DNA of 64,000 nucleotides, taken from Sapientia aquatica. GTDB taxonomy: Bacteria > Pseudomonadota > Gammaproteobacteria > Burkholderiales > Burkholderiaceae_D. Numbering within the stretch: the stretch's first letter is position 1; each line of letters starts with the position of its first letter. Below, piece by piece: positions 26,382 to 35,961 of the stretch. The stretch is taken from assembly GCF_004358105.1 (NCBI RefSeq), contig NZ_SMYL01000001.1:1-64000 (forward strand). The letters are read 5' to 3'. The translations under genes were made by a program, and so were the position numbers. Under the pieces are notes generated by a model. The model searched no databases. It saw only the letters and a program-made list of their open reading frames with translations, and was not told where the DNA came from.

Positions 26382-29102
26382 ATGTCAACCGAGTTAGATA
26401 AACAATTAAGTTCGCAATTAAATAACCTGCTAGAGCAAGCTGTGAACGATCCCGATAAATTAGAAACGCAAGAATGGTTAGATGCGTTGGAATCGGTGAT
26501 TGAAAACGAAGGCCCAGAGCGCGCTCACTATTTAATGGAGCGCATGGTTGATTTGGCTCGCCGCCGTGGCGCGCACATCCCGTTCTCCAGCAACACCGCT
26601 TATGTCAATACGATTCCCGCTGATTTGGGCGAACATTGCCCAGGCGACTTAGTCATCGAAGAAAAACTGCGCTCCATGATGCGTTGGAACGCCATGGCGA
26701 TGGTGGTTAAAGCTAATCGTTTAGATGGCGATTTAGGCGGTCACTTATCAAGCTTTGCGTCACTGGCCAACATGCTCGGAATCGGCTTTAACCACTTCTG
26801 GCATGCGCCAACCGAAAATCACGGTGGCGATTTGCTCTACATTCAAGGTCATTCTTCCCCAGGTATCTACGCTCGCGCTTTCCTCGAAGGCCGCTTGAGC
26901 GAAGAGCAATTGCTGCATTTCCGTCGTGAAGTCGATGGCAAAGGTTTATCGTCTTACCCGCATCCAAAATTAATGCCCGATTTCTGGCAGTTCCCAACGG
27001 TGTCCATGGGTTTAGGCCCGTTGATGGCGATTTATCAAGCGCGCTTCTTGAAATACATCGACGCACGTGGCATCGCGGATACCGCAAACCGCAAAGTGTG
27101 GGCCTTCTGCGGCGATGGTGAAATGGACGAACCAGAATCCATGGGCGCAATCGGTATGGCCGGACGCGAGCAATTGGACAATTTGGTCATCGTGGTCAAC
27201 TGTAACCTGCAACGTTTAGACGGCCCAGTGCGTGGCAACGGCAAAATCATTCAAGAGTTAGAATCCGATTTCCGTGGCGCCGGTTGGAATGTCGTCAAAG
27301 TCATTTGGGGCGCGGGTTGGGATGAGTTGCTGGCCAAAGACAAAGAAGGCATTTTGCAACGTGTGATGATGGAAACCGTGGACGGTGAATATCAGAACTA
27401 CAAAGCCAAAGATGGCGCTTTCGTGCGCGAGCATTTCTTCGGCAAGCATCCAAAATTGCTCGAGATGGTCAGCAAAATGTCGGATGACGACATCTGGCGC
27501 TTGACTCGTGGTGGACACGATCCACACAAGATTTACTCCGCGTTTAAAGTCGCGCAAGAACACAAAGGCCAGCCAACTGTATTGTTGGTGAAGAGTATTA
27601 AAGGCTACGGTTTTGGTAAATCCGGTGAAGCACGCAACACAGCGCACAACACCAAAAAATTGGATGACGAAGCTGTCAAAGCGATGCGCGATCGTTTCCA
27701 ATTACCAATTGCAGATTCCGAATTGCCATCGATTCCGTTCTATAAACCAGCCGATGACACGCCAGAGATGCAATACCTGCATGCGCGTCGTAAAGCGTTG
27801 GGCGGCTACTTACCACAACGTCGTCAAAAGGCCGATGAAGTGTTGACCGTGCCAGAATTATCCGCGTTCAAAGCGATGTTGGAACCAACAGCCGAAGGCC
27901 GTGAAATCTCCACCACAGCAGCGTATGTGCGTGTGTTGACCGCGTTGCTGCGTGACGCGAGTTTAGGCCCACGTATCGTGCCTATCATGGTCGATGAATC
28001 GCGTACCTTTGGTATGGAAGGCTTGTTCCGTCAAATCGGTATTTTCAGCCAAGTCGGTCAGTTATACGAGCCAGTCGATAAAGATCAGGTGATGTACTAC
28101 CGCGAAGATAAAGCGGGTCAGATTTTGCAAGAAGGTATCAACGAAGCGGGCGGCATGAGTTCATGGATTGCGGCGGCAACGTCGTACTCGACCAACAACC
28201 GCGTGATGATTCCGTTCTATACCTACTACTCGATGTTCGGTCTGCAACGTGTGGGCGATTTAGCATGGGCAGCGGGCGATATGCGTGCACGTGGTTTCTT
28301 GATCGGCGGCACCGCTGGTCGCACCACCTTGAACGGCGAAGGCTTGCAGCATGAAGATGGTCATAGCCATGTGTTAGCGTCGACAATTCCAAACTGCGTG
28401 CCTTACGACCCAACCTTCGCGCACGAAGTCGCGGTCATTATTCATGATGGTTTGCGCCGCATGATTACTAATCAAGAAGATGTGTTCTATTACATCACCT
28501 TGATGAATGAAAACTACAGCCACCCAGGTATTCAACCAGGTCAAGAAGAAGGCATTATCAAAGGCTTGTACTTGCTGCAAAAAGAAGCCGCGCAAACTAA
28601 ACATCGCGTTCAGTTAATGGGTTCCGGCACGATTCTGCGTGAAGTAATCGCCGCTGCCGCCTTGCTCAAAGACGATTGGGGCATTGCTGCCGATGTCTGG
28701 TCAGCGCCTTCCTTCACTTTGTTAGCGCGTGATGGTCAAGATGTCGAACGTTGGAATATGTTGCACCCAAGTGAAACACCAAAGGTTGCTTACATCACCG
28801 AATCGTTGCAAGGCACCGAAGGCCCGATCGTGGTAGCCACCGATTACATGCGCACATTTGCTGAGCAAGTACGTGCCTTTATTCCGCAAGGCCGTCGCTA
28901 TAAAGTCTTGGGCACGGACGGTTTTGGTCGTTCGGACAGTCGCGCCAAATTGCGTGAATTCTTTGAAGTCAATCGTTACTTTGTCGTGGTAGCAGCCTTG
29001 AAATCATTAGCTGACGAAGGTGTTATTTCTGCTGCCGTGGTTTCTCAGGCGATTAGTAAATACGGGATCAACGCTGACAAGCCAAATCCAGTATCCGTTT
29101 AA
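26382..29102 (+). CDS. aceE: Pyruvate dehydrogenase E1 component, homodimeric
   Basis: 906 residues. The thiamine-diphosphate motif runs from CGDGEMDEPESMGA to VVNCNLQRLDGPVRGN. The N-terminal LESVIENEGPERAHYLMERM and the C-terminal transketolase-like part are typical AceE. It decarboxylates pyruvate and acetylates the lipoyl group of AceF. The start has a strong site (AAGGAG, spaced 8). First gene of aceE-aceF-lpdA. Confidence 0.98.
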   Translation: MSTELDKQLSSQLNNLLEQAVNDPDKLETQEWLDALESVIENEGPERAHYLMERMVDLARRRGAHIPFSSNTAYVNTIPADLGEHCPGDLVIEEKLRSMMRWNAMAMVVKANRLDGDLGGHLSSFASLANMLGIGFNHFWHAPTENHGGDLLYIQGHSSPGIYARAFLEGRLSEEQLLHFRREVDGKGLSSYPHPKLMPDFWQFPTVSMGLGPLMAIYQARFLKYIDARGIADTANRKVWAFCGDGEMDEPESMGAIGMAGREQLDNLVIVVNCNLQRLDGPVRGNGKIIQELESDFRGAGWNVVKVIWGAGWDELLAKDKEGILQRVMMETVDGEYQNYKAKDGAFVREHFFGKHPKLLEMVSKMSDDDIWRLTRGGHDPHKIYSAFKVAQEHKGQPTVLLVKSIKGYGFGKSGEARNTAHNTKKLDDEAVKAMRDRFQLPIADSELPSIPFYKPADDTPEMQYLHARRKALGGYLPQRRQKADEVLTVPELSAFKAMLEPTAEGREISTTAAYVRVLTALLRDASLGPRIVPIMVDESRTFGMEGLFRQIGIFSQVGQLYEPVDKDQVMYYREDKAGQILQEGINEAGGMSSWIAAATSYSTNNRVMIPFYTYYSMFGLQRVGDLAWAAGDMRARGFLIGGTAGRTTLNGEGLQHEDGHSHVLASTIPNCVPYDPTFAHEVAVIIHDGLRRMITNQEDVFYYITLMNENYSHPGIQPGQEEGIIKGLYLLQKEAAQTKHRVQLMGSGTILREVIAAAALLKDDWGIAADVWSAPSFTLLARDGQDVERWNMLHPSETPKVAYITESLQGTEGPIVVATDYMRTFAEQVRAFIPQGRRYKVLGTDGFGRSDSRAKLREFFEVNRYFVVVAALKSLADEGVISAAVVSQAISKYGINADKPNPVSV

Positions 29103-29226
29103 AAGTAGTCATGTGGGGCAGCAAGCGATTGCCGCCTCATTCAATTATTTGCAAAAGTTACGCTAATTTCTATAAACCACACGCGCTTGTTCAATCGAAA
29201 ATGAGCAAGCAAACGGAGCTAAAGCG

Positions 29227-30555
29227 ATGAGTACAATTGAAATCAAAGTCCCAGATATTGGTGACTTCAAAGAAGTAGAAGTAATTGAGGTAATGGTTAA
29301 AGTCGGCGATACGATTAAAGTCGATCAATCCTTGTTGACCGTTGAGTCTGACAAAGCCAGTATGGAAATCCCATCCAGCCACGCCGGCGTGATCAAAGAA
29401 TTGAAAGTGAAACTGGGCGACAAAGTGGCTGAAGGTTCGTTGGTGTTGATTTTGGAAGCGGGTGACGCGGCGGCAGCACCAGCCGCAGCCCCAGCAGCTC
29501 CGACGGTTGCACCAGCTCCAGTGGCCGCAGCTCCAGCACCGACGGCAGCACCAGTTGCTGCACCGGCGCCTGCACCCGTAGCAGCTTCAGCGGCAGTAGC
29601 TCCAGTCGAAGCAGCCGTTTCAAACAGCAAAGCACACGCATCTCCGTCCATCCGTAAATTCGCCCGCGAATTAGGCGTGGATTTGAATCGCGTCGTTGGC
29701 ACTGGTCCTAAATCACGCATCACGATTGAAGACGTGCAAGGCTTTGTCAAAGGCGTTATGCAAAATCCTGTAGCGGCTAGCGCACCAGCAACCAATGGCA
29801 GCGGTTCTGGATTAGGCATGAATTTATTGCCTTGGCCTTCGCTCGATTTCAGCAAATTTGGCGCAACCGAAACGGTCGCTTTGTCGCGCATTAAAAAGCT
29901 CAGCGGCCCTAACTTGCACCGCAACTGGGTCATGATCCCGCACGTAACGCAATTCGATGAAGCGGATATCACCGACTTGGAAGAATTCCGCAAATCGAGC
30001 AATGCAGCGATGGCCAAGTCGGGCGTTAAATTAACGATGTTGGCATTTGTGATCAAAGCCAGTGTGGCGGCATTGAAAAAATTCAGCGCCTTTAATTCTT
30101 CCCTCGATGCAAAGGGCGAAAATTTAATTCTCAAGCAGTATTACAACATTGGTTTTGCCGCCGATACACCTAACGGTTTGGTTGTCCCGGTCATTAAAAA
30201 TGCCGACCAAAAATCGTTATCGCAAATCGCTATTGAAATGGGCGAATTGTCGGCGCAAGCCCGTGAAGGCAAGTTGAAGCCAGCCGACATGCAAGGCGCA
30301 ACGTTTACGATTTCTTCCTTGGGTGGTATTGGTGGCACAGCATTTACGCCAATTATTAATGCTCCCGAAGTGGCGATTTTGGGCTTATCTAAATCGTCGA
30401 TCAAACCAGTTTGGGATGGCGCCAAGTTTGAACCGCGCTTAATGTTGCCGTTGTCCTTGTCCTACGATCACCGCGTGATCGACGGTGCGATGGCAGCGAA
30501 ATTTACCGCTTACTTGGCCGATGTTGTGGCTGATTTGCGTAAAACATTACTTTAA
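29227..30555 (+). CDS. aceF: Dihydrolipoamide acetyltransferase (PDH E2)
   Basis: 442 residues with a single N-terminal lipoyl domain (lipoylated K43 in ESDKASME). An Ala/Pro linker of about 45 residues follows, then an E3/E1-binding domain (ASPSIRKFARELGVDLNRVVGTGPKSRITIEDV) and the catalytic acyltransferase domain with DHRVIDG (H415, D419). It forms the core of the pyruvate dehydrogenase complex. Many relatives have two or three lipoyl domains; here the second copy is on LpdA. Confidence 0.97.
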   Translation: MSTIEIKVPDIGDFKEVEVIEVMVKVGDTIKVDQSLLTVESDKASMEIPSSHAGVIKELKVKLGDKVAEGSLVLILEAGDAAAAPAAAPAAPTVAPAPVAAAPAPTAAPVAAPAPAPVAASAAVAPVEAAVSNSKAHASPSIRKFARELGVDLNRVVGTGPKSRITIEDVQGFVKGVMQNPVAASAPATNGSGSGLGMNLLPWPSLDFSKFGATETVALSRIKKLSGPNLHRNWVMIPHVTQFDEADITDLEEFRKSSNAAMAKSGVKLTMLAFVIKASVAALKKFSAFNSSLDAKGENLILKQYYNIGFAADTPNGLVVPVIKNADQKSLSQIAIEMGELSAQAREGKLKPADMQGATFTISSLGGIGGTAFTPIINAPEVAILGLSKSSIKPVWDGAKFEPRLMLPLSLSYDHRVIDGAMAAKFTAYLADVVADLRKTLL

Positions 30556-30572
30556 TTGCGGAGACATTACCC

Positions 30573-32357
30573 ATGACAACCATCCAAGTAAAAGTCCCTG
30601 ATATTGGCGATTTTAAAGAAGTTGAAGTCATTGAATTATTGGTCAAAGTCGGTGACACGATTAAGGTCGATCAGTCCTTGATTACTGTTGAATCCGACAA
30701 AGCCAGTATGGAAATTCCAAGTACGCATGCCGGCGTGATTAAAGCGCTTAATGTGAAGATAGGCGATAAAGTGGCTGAAGGTTCGCTGTTGTTGGAACTC
30801 GATGCAGCGGGCGCAGCAGCTTCGTCTGCCTCAGCACCAGCCGCCGCACCATCAACTCCTGTTGCAGCATCAGCCGCAGCGTCAACCCCGGCGCCAACTC
30901 CGGCGCCAGTCGCATCCAACTACAGCGGCAAGGTCGATGTCGAATGCGACATGATGGTTTTGGGCGCAGGTCCAGGCGGTTATTCAGCAGCCTTCCGTTC
31001 GGCTGATTTGGGTTTGAACACGGTGTTGGTTGAGCGTTATTCAACCTTGGGCGGTGTGTGCTTAAACGTCGGTTGTATTCCATCCAAAGCATTGCTGCAC
31101 GTGGCCGCCGTGATTGATGAAGCCGCTTCTATGTCCAAGCACGGTGTAACCTTTGGCGCGCCAGTGATTAATGTCGATGAATTACGTAGTTACAAAGAAA
31201 AAGTTATCAGCAAAATGACCGGTGGTTTAGCTGGCATGGCGAAAGCGCGCAAAGTCAATGTGGTGCAAGGCGTTGGTCAATTTGTTAGCCCGAACCACAT
31301 CGAAGTAACGGCAGCGGATGGCAGCAAGAAAACTGTTCAGTTTAAACAAGCCATCATCGCAGCAGGTTCGTCGGTTGTGAATTTGCCCTTCGTTCCTAAA
31401 GACCCGCGAATTGTCGATTCCACTGGCGCATTAGAATTGCGCAGCATTCCAAAACGTATGTTGGTCATCGGCGGCGGGATTATCGGTCTGGAAATGGCTA
31501 CCGTGTATTCCACGCTCGGCGCTCGTATTGACGTGGTCGAAATGATGGATGGATTGATGCAGGGTGCAGACCGCGACATGGTCAAAGTCTGGCAAAAATT
31601 CAATGAAAAACGGTTCGACAAAATCATGTTGAAAACCAAAACTGTGGCGGTCGATGCGCTACCTGAAGGCATCAAAGTCACATTTGAATCAGCCGAAGCC
31701 GGTGTCGCTGCGCCAGAGCCGCAACTCTATGATTTGGTCTTGGTGGCCGTAGGTCGTAGCCCGAACGGTAAAAAAATCGCTGCCGACAAAGCCGGCGTTG
31801 CGGTAACCGATCGTGGCTTTATCAACGTCGATGGACAGATGCGCACCAATGTGCCGCATATTTTTGCAATTGGCGATTTGGTTGGTCAACCCATGTTGGC
31901 GCATAAAGCCGTGCACGAAGCGCATGTCGCGGCGGAAGCGGCGGCCGGACATAAAGCCTACTTTGATGCCAAAGTGATTCCGTCGGTGGCGTACACCGAT
32001 CCAGAAGTGGCATGGGTTGGTATTACCGAGGATGAAGCCAAAGCCCGTGGCATTAAACTTGAAAAAGGGCATTTCCCTTGGGCGGCCTCCGGTCGTGCAG
32101 TGGCGAATGCGCGCGACGAAGGTTTCACTAAATTGTTGTTTGATGCCGAAACACATCGCATCGTCGGCGGCGGTATCGTCGGTACGCACGCCGGTGACAT
32201 GATTGGTGAAATTGCTTTGGCAATTGAAATGGGCGCGGATGCGGTCGATATTGGTAAAACCATCCACCCACACCCAACTTTGGGTGAATCGATTGGTATG
32301 GCGGCGGAAGTATTTGAAGGCGTTTGTACTGATTTGCCACCGATGCGTAAAAAATAA
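30573..32357 (+). CDS. lpdA: Dihydrolipoamide dehydrogenase with lipoyl domain (PDH E3)
   Basis: 594 residues. The N-terminal lipoyl domain (K43 in ESDKASME) is nearly identical to that of AceF, followed by an Ala/Pro/Ser linker. The E3 fold has LGAGPGGYSAAFRSADLG, the redox pair in GGVCLNVGCIPSKALLH, an NAD motif VIGGGIIGLEMATVYSTLG and the catalytic HPHPTLGE. It reoxidises dihydrolipoamide with NAD+. It starts 17 bases after aceF with a GGAGACAT ribosome site. Lipoyl-bearing E3 is known in betaproteobacteria and Neisseria. Confidence 0.97.
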   Translation: MTTIQVKVPDIGDFKEVEVIELLVKVGDTIKVDQSLITVESDKASMEIPSTHAGVIKALNVKIGDKVAEGSLLLELDAAGAAASSASAPAAAPSTPVAASAAASTPAPTPAPVASNYSGKVDVECDMMVLGAGPGGYSAAFRSADLGLNTVLVERYSTLGGVCLNVGCIPSKALLHVAAVIDEAASMSKHGVTFGAPVINVDELRSYKEKVISKMTGGLAGMAKARKVNVVQGVGQFVSPNHIEVTAADGSKKTVQFKQAIIAAGSSVVNLPFVPKDPRIVDSTGALELRSIPKRMLVIGGGIIGLEMATVYSTLGARIDVVEMMDGLMQGADRDMVKVWQKFNEKRFDKIMLKTKTVAVDALPEGIKVTFESAEAGVAAPEPQLYDLVLVAVGRSPNGKKIAADKAGVAVTDRGFINVDGQMRTNVPHIFAIGDLVGQPMLAHKAVHEAHVAAEAAAGHKAYFDAKVIPSVAYTDPEVAWVGITEDEAKARGIKLEKGHFPWAASGRAVANARDEGFTKLLFDAETHRIVGGGIVGTHAGDMIGEIALAIEMGADAVDIGKTIHPHPTLGESIGMAAEVFEGVCTDLPPMRKK

Positions 32358-32394
32358 GTCAGCGCTGGTTTGATTAGCGTCGTTGGCTTAACTT

Positions 32395-32430
32395 AAAAAC
32401 CGACAGAATTCATCTTCTGTCGGTTTTTTT
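32395..32430 (+). terminator. Terminator of the pyruvate dehydrogenase operon
   Basis: AAAAACCGACAGAA and TTCTGTCGGTTTTT pair perfectly around a 6-base loop, followed by T residues. 38 bases after the lpdA stop. Confidence 0.93.
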
Positions 32431-32469
32431 ATTGTTAAACTATTTTCTTTTTTGAACTAGGTAAGCACG

Positions 32470-33288
32470 ATGATCGGGTTTCAATCTGTCTTAAAACTGG
32501 TGGTTAAATGTATCGTTGGTGCGCTTGTCGCAACACTGGTTTCTGCATCTGCCAACGCGATTGATTGGCAGGACAGCCCCGCGATCGCGGCACTATTTGC
32601 AAAGGCCGATCTACAAGGCACTTTCGTTATCTATGACGTTAGCGCAAACACCTACACCGGCTTTAACCGCAGCCGCGCCGAAACGCGCTTTATCCCTGCA
32701 TCCACATTTAAACTGCCGAATAGCTTGATCGGCTTAGCGACCGGCGCGGTAAACAGTGTCGATGAAATATTCCCTTGGGATGGCAAACCACGTTGGATGA
32801 AATCGTGGGAAAAAGACATGGATTTGCGCGAGGCAATCAAGTTGTCGGCTGTTCCGGTGTATCAGGAAGTAGCGCGCCGAGTTGGCTTGCAACGTATGCA
32901 GCAAAACGTGAGCAAAATTGGCTACGGCAATTCCGAAATTGGTACTGTGATTGATGATTTTTGGTTGGACGGTTCATTGCGTATTAGCGCTGTGGAGCAA
33001 ACCGGTTTCTTGAGCAAACTAGCGCAAGGAACGTTGCCGTTTCCTAACGCGGTACAAGCCAGTGTGCGCGATATTGCCCGCTTGGAGCAAGGCAGTGACT
33101 GGACTTTGTACGGAAAAACTGGGTGGAGCACGCGCGAACAGCCGATTGGTTGGTGGGTAGGTTGGGTCGAAAAAAATGGTCGCTATTACGCGTTCGCGTT
33201 AAACATCGACATGCCAGAGCAAGCCGATGCAGCGAAACGAATCGAAATCGGTAAAGCCAGTTTACTAGCGTTAGGCGTATTAAATTAA
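32470..33288 (+). CDS. Class D beta-lactamase (OXA-type)
   Basis: 272 residues. Signal peptide with cleavage after ANA30. Active-site motifs are all present: S78-T-F-K81 (nucleophile and carboxylatable lysine), S126-A-V128, Y152-G-N154 and K216-T-G218. DDFWLDG and the IGWWVGWVE strand also fit class D enzymes. Predicted periplasmic serine beta-lactamase; the spectrum cannot be read. No integron, insertion sequence or transposase lies nearby and composition matches neighbours, so it looks like a resident chromosomal gene. A conserved promoter was not assigned; it starts 40 bases after the lpdA terminator. Confidence 0.93.
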   Translation: MIGFQSVLKLVVKCIVGALVATLVSASANAIDWQDSPAIAALFAKADLQGTFVIYDVSANTYTGFNRSRAETRFIPASTFKLPNSLIGLATGAVNSVDEIFPWDGKPRWMKSWEKDMDLREAIKLSAVPVYQEVARRVGLQRMQQNVSKIGYGNSEIGTVIDDFWLDGSLRISAVEQTGFLSKLAQGTLPFPNAVQASVRDIARLEQGSDWTLYGKTGWSTREQPIGWWVGWVEKNGRYYAFALNIDMPEQADAAKRIEIGKASLLALGVLN

Positions 33289-33343
33289 AAAAAGCCTACT
33301 GGGTTTTGCTTTCGGGAGGCCGTTGTTTGAGACTACTTCGAAA

Positions 33344-34846
33344 CTAGCTAAGCAACATCGTCCCAGTTTCTCTAAAGCGCGTGTGCCATTCAAAGGCTTT
33401 TTCTAGAATGTGCGGCGTGTGGCCACCGCGTTGTTGCGCTTCGGTCACGTAGTCGCGCAACATCTGCCGATACGGTTCGGCGACGCACTGATTAATAATT
33501 ACCCGCGCGCGCTCGATCGGCGCAAGTCCACGCAGATCGGCTAAGCCAATTTCAGTCACGATAATATCGACATCGTGTTCGTTATGATCAACGTGCGACA
33601 CCATAGGCACGATGCTAGAAATCTTGCCGCCTTTGGCAATCGATTTGGTCGCAAAAATCGATAGATAAGCATTGCGCGCAAAATCGCCCGAGCCACCGAT
33701 GCCGTTCATCATATGCGTGCCCAATACGTGGGTGGAGTTGACGTTGCCATAAATATCGGCTTCCAACGCAGTGTTGATGGCGATAATGCCTAGGCGACGA
33801 ATGACTTCGGGATGATTGCTGATTTCTTGCGGACGCAAAATTAGGCGGTCTTTGTATTTGCCTATATTGCCGAAAACTTCTTTGCCTTTTTGCGCCGATA
33901 AAGTGATCGACGAACCCGAGGCGAAATCCAATTTGCCCGCGTCGAATAAATCAAAGGTCGAATCTTGCAGCACTTCGGAATACATTTGCAGATGCTCGAA
34001 CGGACTATCAATAAAGCCGTTCATCACCGCGTTGGCGATTGTGCCGATACCGGCTTGCATGGGCATTAAGCTGTTGGTGAGCCGCCCGAGGCGTACTTCT
34101 TCTTTAAAAAACTCAACTAAATGTCCAGCAATGGCGGCGGTCTCGGAATCGGGCGGCAAGATGGTCGAAGAACTGTCGCGTTTATCGGTAATGACGATGG
34201 CGACAATTTTTTCTGGTGGGATTTCTATTGCCGTCGTACCAATGCGGTCACTTGGATACATCAGCGGAACCGGCTCGCGGTGCGGTCGATGTTTGGGGAT
34301 GAAAATATCGTGCAAGCCCTCCAACTCCAACGATTGGGTCATATTGATTTCAACGATGACTTTATCGGCCAGAATCGCAAAACTGGCGCTATTGCCGATC
34401 GATGAAGTGGGAATAATCGCGCCGCTTTCGGTAATCGCAATCGCTTCAATAATCGCTACATCGATTGGTGCAATTTGGCGGGTGCGCAGCATTTCGACGG
34501 TTTCTGATAGATGCTGATCGATGTACATCACTTCACCGCGATTAATGGCTGCACGCAGCACCGGATCGGATTGGAACGGCATACGACGCGCTAAGACGCC
34601 TGCTTCGGTTAACGTTTTATCGACGTTGTCACCCAAGGATGCGCCAGTCATTAATGTGATTTTTAGTTGCTGACTCAATGCGCGTTCGGCTAGTGCTAGC
34701 GGTACTTCTTTGGCGTCGCCCGCCCGCGTGAAGCCGCTCATGCCAACGGTCATGCCGTCGTGTATCCATTGAGCGGCCGATTCTGCGCTGGTAATGCGGT
34801 CTTTTAAGGCGGGTAAGCGTATCCGATTTTGTAATGCATCGAGCAT
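33344..34846 (-). CDS. Acetyl-CoA hydrolase/transferase (succinyl-CoA:acetate CoA-transferase type)
   Basis: 500 residues. GMSGFTRAGDAKEVPLALAE at the N-terminus is followed by ITLMTGASLGDNVDKTL, then the second CoA-transferase domain with NSLMPMQAGIGTIANAVMNGF and the glutamate-bearing MYSEVLQDSTFDLFDAGKL. The ending, HTRFRETGTMLLS, is typical. The family moves CoA between succinyl-CoA or propionyl-CoA and acetate (ScpC/AarC-like). This would help use acetate, linking to the symporter operon at 56910-61308 (inference). Confidence 0.92.
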   Translation of the reverse strand: MLDALQNRIRLPALKDRITSAESAAQWIHDGMTVGMSGFTRAGDAKEVPLALAERALSQQLKITLMTGASLGDNVDKTLTEAGVLARRMPFQSDPVLRAAINRGEVMYIDQHLSETVEMLRTRQIAPIDVAIIEAIAITESGAIIPTSSIGNSASFAILADKVIVEINMTQSLELEGLHDIFIPKHRPHREPVPLMYPSDRIGTTAIEIPPEKIVAIVITDKRDSSSTILPPDSETAAIAGHLVEFFKEEVRLGRLTNSLMPMQAGIGTIANAVMNGFIDSPFEHLQMYSEVLQDSTFDLFDAGKLDFASGSSITLSAQKGKEVFGNIGKYKDRLILRPQEISNHPEVIRRLGIIAINTALEADIYGNVNSTHVLGTHMMNGIGGSGDFARNAYLSIFATKSIAKGGKISSIVPMVSHVDHNEHDVDIIVTEIGLADLRGLAPIERARVIINQCVAEPYRQMLRDYVTEAQQRGGHTPHILEKAFEWHTRFRETGTMLLS

Positions 34847-34883
34847 GGGTTGTCTCCTTTTTTAGTCCCTAATTTGAGAGCGC

Positions 34884-35825
34884 TTAGGTCAGGCAAAAAT
34901 TATTTGGCAATAGCGGTGCTGGAATATCTGTATCGGATACCGATTCGCGCATATCGATTTCCACGGCGCGGCAGATCGCGTCTAAGGGCAAATCGTTGGC
35001 TTCTAGTCCAAACGGCTCCTCAATTTCATCACCCAGCGCATCAAGCCCAAAAAACGTATAAGCCACAACGGCGACCACAAACGGTGTCATAAATCCTATT
35101 GAATCGACCAAGCCAAACGGCAGCAAAAAACAGTAAATATACGCGGTTCGGTGCAGCAGCAAGGTATAGGAAAACGGAATCGGCGTGTTGCGGATGCGTT
35201 CGCATGACGCGGCTGCGGCGGTCATGGCCGATAAGGTGTTATCCATGGAAACCGCCAAGCACGGGTCGATACGTTTTGCTTGCAGCAGTTGGCGCAGGTC
35301 GGCGCCCATATTCATTATTAGGGTTTGCGGCTTGTTCGATGCGGTGTGTAATTGTTCTCGCTCAGAATCCTGCAATAAATAGCTGAGTTGCGGTGCGTCG
35401 GTTTGGTCGCGTAGCAGATCGCGCAAGGTATAGGCAAACGCACTAGTGCGATAAATCATGCGCACACGAATGTCTTCCAATCCGTTGGTGGCGCTTGCCG
35501 CTTGGGGAAAATCAATCAGACTTTGGCATTGACGTGCAAAATTACGACTGCGTAACACCAATTCGCCCCACAATTTGCGGCCTTCGCAAAAGCGGTCATA
35601 GGCAGCGTTATTGCGAAACCCTAAAAAAATCGCAATTGGCAAACCAATCAAGGTGAACGGAATCGTGGTTAGGGTGATTTTTAATTGGAATAAATCGCCA
35701 TGCGACCACGTGACCAACGTGGCGATGAAAATATTGACGATTAGGGTCGGCAATATTCGCGATAAAACGGAACCTCGCGCCAAAAGAAAGAGTTTTAGTC
35801 CGGAAGGACGATCTCTGATTATCAT
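34884..35825 (-). CDS. Bestrophin-family ion channel protein
   Basis: 313 residues. An N-terminal RDRPSGLKLFLLARGSVLSRILP, four predicted membrane segments, and the family block PIAIFLGFRNNAAYDRFCEGRKLWGELVLRSRNFARQ. Prokaryotic bestrophins (YneE-like) are pentameric channels, cation-selective where tested. The ATG lies 136 bases from the divergent MarR gene, with two palindromes between them, so it is the probable target of that regulator. Confidence 0.88.
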   Translation of the reverse strand: MIIRDRPSGLKLFLLARGSVLSRILPTLIVNIFIATLVTWSHGDLFQLKITLTTIPFTLIGLPIAIFLGFRNNAAYDRFCEGRKLWGELVLRSRNFARQCQSLIDFPQAASATNGLEDIRVRMIYRTSAFAYTLRDLLRDQTDAPQLSYLLQDSEREQLHTASNKPQTLIMNMGADLRQLLQAKRIDPCLAVSMDNTLSAMTAAAASCERIRNTPIPFSYTLLLHRTAYIYCFLLPFGLVDSIGFMTPFVVAVVAYTFFGLDALGDEIEEPFGLEANDLPLDAICRAVEIDMRESVSDTDIPAPLLPNNFCLT

Positions 35826-35895
35826 GCGCGCGGTTCCAAGTTTTTAAAGAAGGAGTAAGAAATTTGTTGTTCGGTGAATATCCAGTCAAAAGATA

Positions 35896-35936
35896 TTCAC
35901 TAACATATGAGTAATTTAATCACTAATATATTAGTG
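35896..35936. promoter_or_regulatory. Twin palindromic operators between bestrophin and MarR genes
   Basis: CACTAATATATTAGTG (35921-35936) is a perfect 16-bp palindrome. A second copy, CACTAACATATGAGTA (35898-35913), matches it at 13 of 16 positions. Their centres are 23 bases apart, about two helical turns, so two dimers would bind the same face. This suits a MarR-family repressor controlling both divergent genes. Confidence 0.65.
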
Positions 35937-35961
35937 AGTCAAGAGTTATAATCGGTGGTCT

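Noticed and set aside
29325-30134. Long minus-strand frame of 269 codons inside aceF
   Set aside because: Shadow of aceF caused by codon bias and the Ala/Pro linker; no ribosome site or family features.
31689-32273. Minus-strand frame of 194 codons inside lpdA
   Set aside because: Antisense shadow; lpdA motifs cover the region.
33816-34517. Plus-strand frame of 233 codons inside the CoA-transferase gene
   Set aside because: Antisense shadow; no ribosome site and no recognisable product.
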